Position numbers and translations under genes: made by a program. A stretch of DNA of 64,000 bases from an uncultured Lachnospiraceae bacterium (lineage in GTDB: Bacteria; Bacillota; Clostridia; Lachnospirales; Lachnospiraceae), in NCBI GenBank assembly GCA_910588955.1, contig CAJURQ010000003.1, forward strand, positions 219,487-283,486. The letters run 5' to 3'. Numbering within the stretch: position 1 is the stretch's first letter; each line of letters begins with the position of its first letter. Shown here in pieces: positions 59,297-64,000 of the stretch. The notes below the pieces were generated by a model, which saw only the letters and a program-made list of their open reading frames with translations, searched no databases and was not told where the DNA came from.

Positions 59297-59590
59297 TTAT
59301 ATGAAAGGGTGTCAGATAGTTTATATCAACTTGGATTGATTGATGACGAAGATTCTCTGACAGACGCAGGGCAAAGCTATATAGAACAAGTCAAAAAAGA
59401 TGCAGAAAATATGAAAAATGGCAGAAATGCAGTATGTGTAAACAACTATAGCAATGTAAATTTTGAAAAAGTCGCAGAGTGGTTCAAAAGTATTCATTGG
59501 AACGAAGTGCTTGCTGATACAGGAAAGATATTAGCAGGAGTCAATACATTACTAAGTATTGTGGACACATATATTAAAGCATTCAGTTAA
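59234..59590 (+). CDS. Hypothetical protein, 118 residues
   Basis: No family recognised. The first half reads like a winged-helix fragment (YERVSDSLYQLGLIDDEDSLTDAGQSYIEQ), the end is helical and hydrophobic (LAGVNTLLSIVDTYIKAF). The ribosome site is weak, so the true start is uncertain. Confidence 0.45.
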   Translation: MVKVKCGVGEVIVSNELMEPDLYERVSDSLYQLGLIDDEDSLTDAGQSYIEQVKKDAENMKNGRNAVCVNNYSNVNFEKVAEWFKSIHWNEVLADTGKILAGVNTLLSIVDTYIKAFS

Positions 59591-59625
59591 AAAGAAGTAT
59601 ATTTTAATTTTATATTGTTTATTTT

Positions 59626-59647
59626 GGGGGCATCATTGGATGCCCTC
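59626..59647 (+). terminator. Stem-loop upstream of the SLH-type lipoprotein
   Basis: GGGGGCATC pairs with GATGCCCTC (one mismatch) around a four-base loop; no clear T run. Confidence 0.4.
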
Positions 59648-59677
59648 AATCATTATTGAGAAAGCGAGGTACCTCAC

Positions 59678-61147
59678 ATGAGTGGAAGATTTATGACCAT
59701 CAAAAGAATCGTAATACCAACTATAACAATGGTAATCATTGCAAGTCAGTTAATGGGTTGCGCGGCAGTCACCCAATCCGAACTCCTACAGATGATAAAC
59801 CAAGGTGACGCAATCGAGATAGAGGTTGCGACTCCCATCAATCAAGAGCAGGGAACGGAATCAGCCTTAGACTGGCAAGAATTGGCAAGTTTATCTACCA
59901 ATCCAGACTTAAGGAAATCATGGGACGATATCCTCATGATCACCCCTACAGACACAGGTAAAAATGGAGTCCTCTATGTCAATGCAGAGGGCAACAACGA
60001 GCCAAACAATACCTTGCGTGTAGCACTTCACAACAGCGAGTTCTTAAAGTACCTTGACAGCGAAGCGGACAGTTTACAGTTATCCAATGCAGTACAGGGA
60101 AATTACGCTGACCTTGAAGAAAATGACACAGCAAGGGCATTGTACATGGGTATCAATGGTTACTTCAATCTGTTACCGGACGCGAATCCGAATTACGCCA
60201 ATCCAGACAGCACATTACAACGAAATGAGTTTATGGCGATGGTATTCAGAGCGGAAACACCCGTCCAAGACTTAACAGCAGACAGCGCCTTTGCTGATGC
60301 AGTTGGACAAAGCGACTATAACATCTATGCTCAAGGTTTAGCAGAAAACAGTTACCTCGACACAGCGAGTAAGAGCCTTAACAATCTCACAGCCAACGGC
60401 ACAATCACCAGAGCCGAAGCCCTGTACCTCTTAGTGAGCCGCTACTTCTCCGATGATATGGCGAGCGTAGACGTAAAAACCGCAACATTCAATGATGCCA
60501 AAGACGGTGGCGACATAGCATCCAAACAAAAGTTTATTGAGGACGGCACCCAAAAGGACTACTGGAAATCCTACGAACTCACCTATGCAATCCAAAATCC
60601 CGATGATGGTTTACCGACAGACCTTTACAAAGCCTTGATAGTTGCAAAATCCAAAGGCTTAGTAGGAGATGTAACCCGCTGGGATGAAGCCCTCACCCGT
60701 TCAGAGGCAATAGAGTTCTTAGTCAAAGCATTACGCCAAGAGAAGGGTATTGCACAGTTTAATGCGAAACAGGGTTTAGTAGAAGGGCATGAAGTGCAGG
60801 AGACGGCTGAGCCCGAAGCAACTGAAACTGTTGAAGATTTAGAGGATGGTATCAACTCCACCTACACTGACGTCGAACTCGGTGACGATGAATACCAAGG
60901 AGACACAGGCGCGGACGCATTAAGAGCAGAATTAGACAAGTTATCGCCGGAAGAAAAAGCGGAGATAGATGCAGCGCTTGAGAGAGCGATGAAGGAGCAT
61001 CCAGAATGGTTTACAGACGATTCCTCTGGCACAAGCCCAGCACCATATCAAGGTCCTGCCGTAGGAACCCCTTCCACCGGCGAACTCCCCGGGAAACTGG
61101 AATTGGATGGGGATTACTCTCAATATCAAGGGGCTACAGTATATTAA
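59678..61147 (+). CDS. SLH-like repeat lipoprotein of the mobile region
   Basis: 489 residues. Signal with lipobox LMGC at about residue 28. Three SLH-like segments (ARALYMGINGYFNLLPDANP, NRNEFMAMVFRA-type blocks, LTRSEAIEFLVKAL) resemble S-layer homology repeats, which bind cell-wall polymers. The tail is E/D/P-rich. Codon use favours C-ending codons (acc, atc, ccc) quite unlike the A+T-rich genes downstream but like the secreted protein at 62783, which may be its partner. Start may be ATG 59678 or 59693. Confidence 0.65.
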   Translation: MSGRFMTIKRIVIPTITMVIIASQLMGCAAVTQSELLQMINQGDAIEIEVATPINQEQGTESALDWQELASLSTNPDLRKSWDDILMITPTDTGKNGVLYVNAEGNNEPNNTLRVALHNSEFLKYLDSEADSLQLSNAVQGNYADLEENDTARALYMGINGYFNLLPDANPNYANPDSTLQRNEFMAMVFRAETPVQDLTADSAFADAVGQSDYNIYAQGLAENSYLDTASKSLNNLTANGTITRAEALYLLVSRYFSDDMASVDVKTATFNDAKDGGDIASKQKFIEDGTQKDYWKSYELTYAIQNPDDGLPTDLYKALIVAKSKGLVGDVTRWDEALTRSEAIEFLVKALRQEKGIAQFNAKQGLVEGHEVQETAEPEATETVEDLEDGINSTYTDVELGDDEYQGDTGADALRAELDKLSPEEKAEIDAALERAMKEHPEWFTDDSSGTSPAPYQGPAVGTPSTGELPGKLELDGDYSQYQGATVY

Positions 61148-61154
61148 CCATTCA

Positions 61155-61200
61155 GAAATGTGGAAAGTCACCAAACATTGTAGGTGACCTTCCACATTTC
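61155..61200. terminator. Long hairpin after the SLH-type gene
   Basis: An 18-base stem with one mismatch (61155-61172 with 61183-61200) around a ten-base loop, followed by AATAAAAAAC. Strong structure, though the T run is on neither side clearly. Confidence 0.6.
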
Positions 61201-61234
61201 AATAAAAAACATGTTCAATTCCGCGCATACATGA

Positions 61235-61266
61235 GTTTGATATTTCAAAAAAATTCTGATATAATA
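61235..61266 (+). promoter_or_regulatory. Twin promoter, copy 1
   Basis: A 32-base sequence identical to 61662-61693, containing TTGATA (61237-61242), 17 bases and TATAAT (61260-61265). Confidence 0.8.
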
Positions 61267-61301
61267 TAAGCGAAAATATATAGAAAGGAGTAAATCCTAC
61301 A

Positions 61302-61571
61302 ATGACAGAACCCAAATATACAGTCAAAGATGGCATAGCATTTTATGAAGAACCATACACGATTGACTACTCAGTATTTGTGAGTGAACATTTGGATTGT
61401 GATAGTATTATAAAAGACAATCCAGATTATGATGATATTGTACAGGTAATAGCGTTTGCCACAAAAGAGGAATTTAATGATACATTAAAAGATGTATTAG
61501 ATACAAAATTCAGTAGCGGATACAAAAGATTAAGACATCTAAGTTCAGTGGGGTTAAACTCGATATGGTAG
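61302..61571 (+). CDS. Hypothetical acidic protein, 89 residues
   Basis: Soluble, acidic (EEPYTIDYSVFVSEHLDCDS, DNPDYDDIVQVIAFATKEEF). No domain recognised. Ribosome site GAAAGGAG. A+T-rich. Driven by twin promoter copy 1. Confidence 0.55.
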   Translation: MTEPKYTVKDGIAFYEEPYTIDYSVFVSEHLDCDSIIKDNPDYDDIVQVIAFATKEEFNDTLKDVLDTKFSSGYKRLRHLSSVGLNSIW

Positions 61572-61661
61572 CAAAATACACAGGCAAAGCATAAGCAATA
61601 TTAGAACAATACTTACACAATATATTATGATAAAAATATTTTTAATTCCATTAAGACGTCT

Positions 61662-61693
61662 GTTTGATATTTCAAAAAAATTCTGATATAATA
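61662..61693 (+). promoter_or_regulatory. Twin promoter, copy 2
   Basis: Exact second copy of the 32-base promoter block; TTGATA at 61664-61669, TATAAT at 61687-61692. Confidence 0.8.
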
Positions 61694-61716
61694 AAAGAAA
61701 AAGGTGGTGTAAAAGC

Positions 61717-62004
61717 ATGGATAACACTAAATATTTCGAAGAAATACATGATGATGAAGAAATAGATTTTATGGAAGCAGAGAATAGATACAAAAATGCA
61801 AATTATTTAATGATAGATACTAAGTCAAAAAATGGAACGGTTTATGGAATAGTACGTGCAATTTCTAGAGATCCATCTACTTTAGATATGTTAGTAGCAT
61901 TAGAAGATGAATTTCATGCAAAAAATATACCGACATTGATTGGTGGTGAATATGCAAATTCAAATTTTGATGATCTTGAGATACTAAAAGTTGAAAGGTT
62001 ATAA
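61717..62004 (+). CDS. Hypothetical protein, 95 residues, partner of the retropepsin-like gene
   Basis: Acidic start (EEIHDDEEIDFMEAENRY) and an alpha/beta remainder (MIDTKSKNGTVYGIVRAIS). No named family. It ends three bases before the protease-like gene, so the two are translated together. Confidence 0.55.
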   Translation: MDNTKYFEEIHDDEEIDFMEAENRYKNANYLMIDTKSKNGTVYGIVRAISRDPSTLDMLVALEDEFHAKNIPTLIGGEYANSNFDDLEILKVERL

Positions 62005-62006
62005 TT

Positions 62007-62663
62007 ATGGATACAATAGTGGTAAAGATACCAGATGGTAGAAAATTCAAATTAGCATGTGAAATTCAAACACAAATACCTAAAAAGGCAAGATACGGCT
62101 TTGAAAAGTCAGATGTAAAGAGAAATAAAATTTTTAAATATGATACAGGGGCTCAGTTCACCTGCTTGCCGGCAAAAGACCTAGGCATAGATATAAGCGA
62201 AGAAGACTTTACTGTTTATAACAAAAATGCTTTATCCATAGAAGCAATAGGTATAGATGGAAATTCAAGAATAAAGTATTATCTTATACAAGTAGAAAGA
62301 TTCATGGTTGCAGGTATTGATCTTGGAAGTGTACCAATATACATAACATTTGACTTAAGAGCAACGAAAAGATTGCTAGGTATGGATATAATAAGACTAC
62401 TAAATGTAGAAATGAATTTTGATAAAAAAGAAGCAATATTTTGTACGACAGAGAAATTTAAGGATTTCAAACAAAGAAAACTCAGACTTGAGATTAAAGA
62501 CTTGTTTGAAATGGGGATTTACAGTAAAGATGATTCAGAACGGGATATTGATTGGCAGAACATAGTAAAAGATTCAATGTGTATAGGAGAAAGAAAATAC
62601 GCAACACAAGAAATTGAAGCAGCGTTTATTAACCATCGAATAAAAGAGGAAAATGAAAAATAA
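62007..62663 (+). CDS. Retropepsin-like aspartic protease
   Basis: 218 residues. The core KYDTGAQFTCLPAKDLGIDI carries a D-T-G catalytic triplet followed by the hydrophobic pattern of single-domain aspartic proteases, and LLGMDIIRLLNVEMNFD is the typical later psi-loop segment. Such enzymes work as dimers. The C-terminal 70 residues are a helical extension without known domain. No signal peptide, so cytosolic. Strongly A+T-rich; second gene of the unit under twin promoter copy 2. Target unknown. Confidence 0.7.
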   Translation: MDTIVVKIPDGRKFKLACEIQTQIPKKARYGFEKSDVKRNKIFKYDTGAQFTCLPAKDLGIDISEEDFTVYNKNALSIEAIGIDGNSRIKYYLIQVERFMVAGIDLGSVPIYITFDLRATKRLLGMDIIRLLNVEMNFDKKEAIFCTTEKFKDFKQRKLRLEIKDLFEMGIYSKDDSERDIDWQNIVKDSMCIGERKYATQEIEAAFINHRIKEENEK

Positions 62664-62678
62664 AATAGAGGAGAGAGT

Positions 62679-62716
62679 AAAAGGACACCACCCAATCAGT
62701 GAGTGTCCTTTTTTCA
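62679..62716 (+). terminator. Terminator of the retropepsin-like unit
   Basis: AAAAGGACAC pairs with GTGTCCTTTT around a 14-16 base loop and ends in a T run. Confidence 0.85.
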
Positions 62717-62782
62717 TACCCAAAATTCATGTTGAAATAAAATTAAAAATTTTAGAAATTTTGAAGAAAGGCAGGCAAGCGT

Positions 62783-63952
62783 ATGAAATTCCAATCACAC
62801 ATCCCCAAACCTCCATTACTCAGCAGGCTAAGGCTATTATCAGTAGGTTTGTTTACAGCACTAACCTGTTTACTCATCAATCCAATCACCACCCACGCCG
62901 CAGACCCTGTGCAAGCAATAGTAGATAACGTAGTAGCACAATACAACGGCACCAGTGACAGTAACCACGGTGGCACCTCAGCTATCCCAAATGGTGTAGC
63001 ATACACCCGAACCGGCTACCTCTGTTATCTTCTCACCAAAGACGGCTCTCCCACAGGTGATCCCGCCTACGCTTTCTATAGCCCCGGCTACAACGAAATC
63101 GCAGGCTCCCAATGGGTTTGTACTTCTCGTAGAGGTCATACAGTCAGTAGTTGGACAGCAGAGGCTCCATGGGGAGTCACTCCGTGGGAAAATGGTGGTA
63201 GCCCATCAAATGAAGTAAAGATCCGAGATTGGATGTTACAGCCAATAGATGGCGCACCACAAGCTTTGGCATTTGTTGATAAAGTTTGGGGTGCAGAGGC
63301 GGCAAAAAATTTCCAAAGTGATAACTACATCCTTGTCCTCGAAACCATCATGAATTTCCAATACAGCGTCAAAGGAGGAAATGGAGGAAGCAGTGACGGC
63401 TCGGGATTAGACCTAGCTACTAAAGCTAACATTTACTCGTCATGTTACCGTGAAACGAAATCATATGTAAAAGGTTTACCAGCAACGCCTCTTTCAGAAA
63501 TGATGAAGGGTACAGGTGCAAAAGATAGTGATGAGTTAATTTATATCCTTGCAAATCAGGCATATAATAGGGTGCTTGCAAAGTTACAGGGAGGAAACGC
63601 AGGAACCAATCGTACCTTCACCTCCCCACCCCTCATAGGCACCGTCCCCAACCTCATCACCTACAAAAAAGGCAACACTGTTTTTGATTCCTATACGAAC
63701 AAAGTAGCCCCTCATTCTGAGAAAATAAAGGTAAATGAGGCAGGGTTTACAGCATACACAGGCACAGGTGTATTAAGTGATTCCGAAGTTCAATCCTATG
63801 GTGTAGCGATGTTGATCATCCATTGTAAGAGTGACGCCATCCACACCTACTGGGAGGTATCCCCTGGCAACCCAGAGCCACGTATCCCCGGCAAAAGAGG
63901 AACATGTAATATAGTAAAGGGTTATTATAAAGAAAATCTCACTACAGTGTAA
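62783..63952 (+). CDS. Secreted protein of the mobile region, probably frameshifted at its end
   Basis: 389 residues to the first stop. Signal peptide at about 10-40 (LFTALTCLLINPITTHAA). The mature part has no named domain; it contains WVCTSRRGHTVSSW, AYAFYSPGYNEIAGS and several cysteines. Codon use matches the SLH-type lipoprotein at 59678. After the TAA at 63950 another frame reads VTRHFVVDGKSILFSTV without stop to the window end, which fits as a continuation, so a one-base change near 63945 may have broken the gene or the reading here. Confidence 0.55.
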   Translation: MKFQSHIPKPPLLSRLRLLSVGLFTALTCLLINPITTHAADPVQAIVDNVVAQYNGTSDSNHGGTSAIPNGVAYTRTGYLCYLLTKDGSPTGDPAYAFYSPGYNEIAGSQWVCTSRRGHTVSSWTAEAPWGVTPWENGGSPSNEVKIRDWMLQPIDGAPQALAFVDKVWGAEAAKNFQSDNYILVLETIMNFQYSVKGGNGGSSDGSGLDLATKANIYSSCYRETKSYVKGLPATPLSEMMKGTGAKDSDELIYILANQAYNRVLAKLQGGNAGTNRTFTSPPLIGTVPNLITYKKGNTVFDSYTNKVAPHSEKIKVNEAGFTAYTGTGVLSDSEVQSYGVAMLIIHCKSDAIHTYWEVSPGNPEPRIPGKRGTCNIVKGYYKENLTTV

Positions 63953-64000
63953 CGCGGCACTTTGTAGTAGACGGAAAAAGCATTTTATTTTCGACAGTAT

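Overview
The window reads as the chromosome of a spore-forming, Gram-positive gut-type Clostridia, most likely a Lachnospiraceae. The pointers are sporulation genes (GerM-type protein, YtaF-like), strong AGGAGG ribosome sites, LexA boxes of the Gram-positive GAAC-N4-GTTC type, a CIRCE operator, a sensory [FeFe]-hydrogenase-like protein, a flagellin relic, and protein sequences that look clostridial throughout. All assignments come from reading the sequence; no database search was possible.

Layout. 0-5.5 kb: end of a GerM-like gene, comEC, holA (apparently leaderless) and thrH. 5.6-9.4 kb: a LexA-controlled operon (DUF1653 protein, cytosolic 5'-nucleotidase, SfsA-MutY fusion). 9.6-18.5 kb: housekeeping (glycosyltransferase, PAP2 phosphatase, glyA, hom, aspartokinase), then a ferredoxin/hydrogenase-like/chemoreceptor fusion and a LUD-domain gene. 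18.5-19.2 kb: a promoter-to-terminator unit of purine-rich, ORF-poor DNA, a candidate non-coding RNA. 19.3-27.2 kb: cell-surface and signalling genes (membrane-anchored NagZ-type glycosidase, a sigma factor fused to a membrane anchor and outer domain, a B-box-like membrane protein behind a promoter with a G10 spacer tract, lipoprotein, large Ig-like repeat protein). 27.6-29.2 kb: a PadR operon. 29.25-30.96 kb: a small AT-rich insert at the 3' end of tRNA-Gly carrying one DUF3800 gene. 31-49 kb: mostly housekeeping (greA, Ca-type P-ATPase, beta-CASP nuclease, thyA/folA, hybrid kinase, ilvE, PHP protein, foldase, CIRCE-htpG, GH51 arabinofuranosidase, HxlR regulator).

From 49.6 kb the chromosome turns into a decay zone. 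An ACGX-type RiPP precursor is still intact, but its radical SAM maturase is gutted and joined to the tail of another flavin/ferredoxin protein. An intact class M sirtuin plus macrodomain pair and an HD hydrolase follow. Next come a flagellin pseudogene with beta-propeller-like repeats in its variable region and a truncated peptidoglycan-binding protein. From about 56 kb to the right edge is mobile-element territory: small hypotheticals, a serine recombinase, an SLH-type lipoprotein, AT-rich genes fed by two copies of the same promoter (one pair including a retropepsin-like protease), and a secreted protein that may be frameshifted at the window edge.

Functional links. hom, aspartokinase and ThrH together supply aspartate-to-threonine metabolism; glyA, thyA and folA form the folate/one-carbon set; the LexA operon looks like DNA and nucleotide repair; SirTM plus macrodomain form a write/erase ADP-ribosylation pair.
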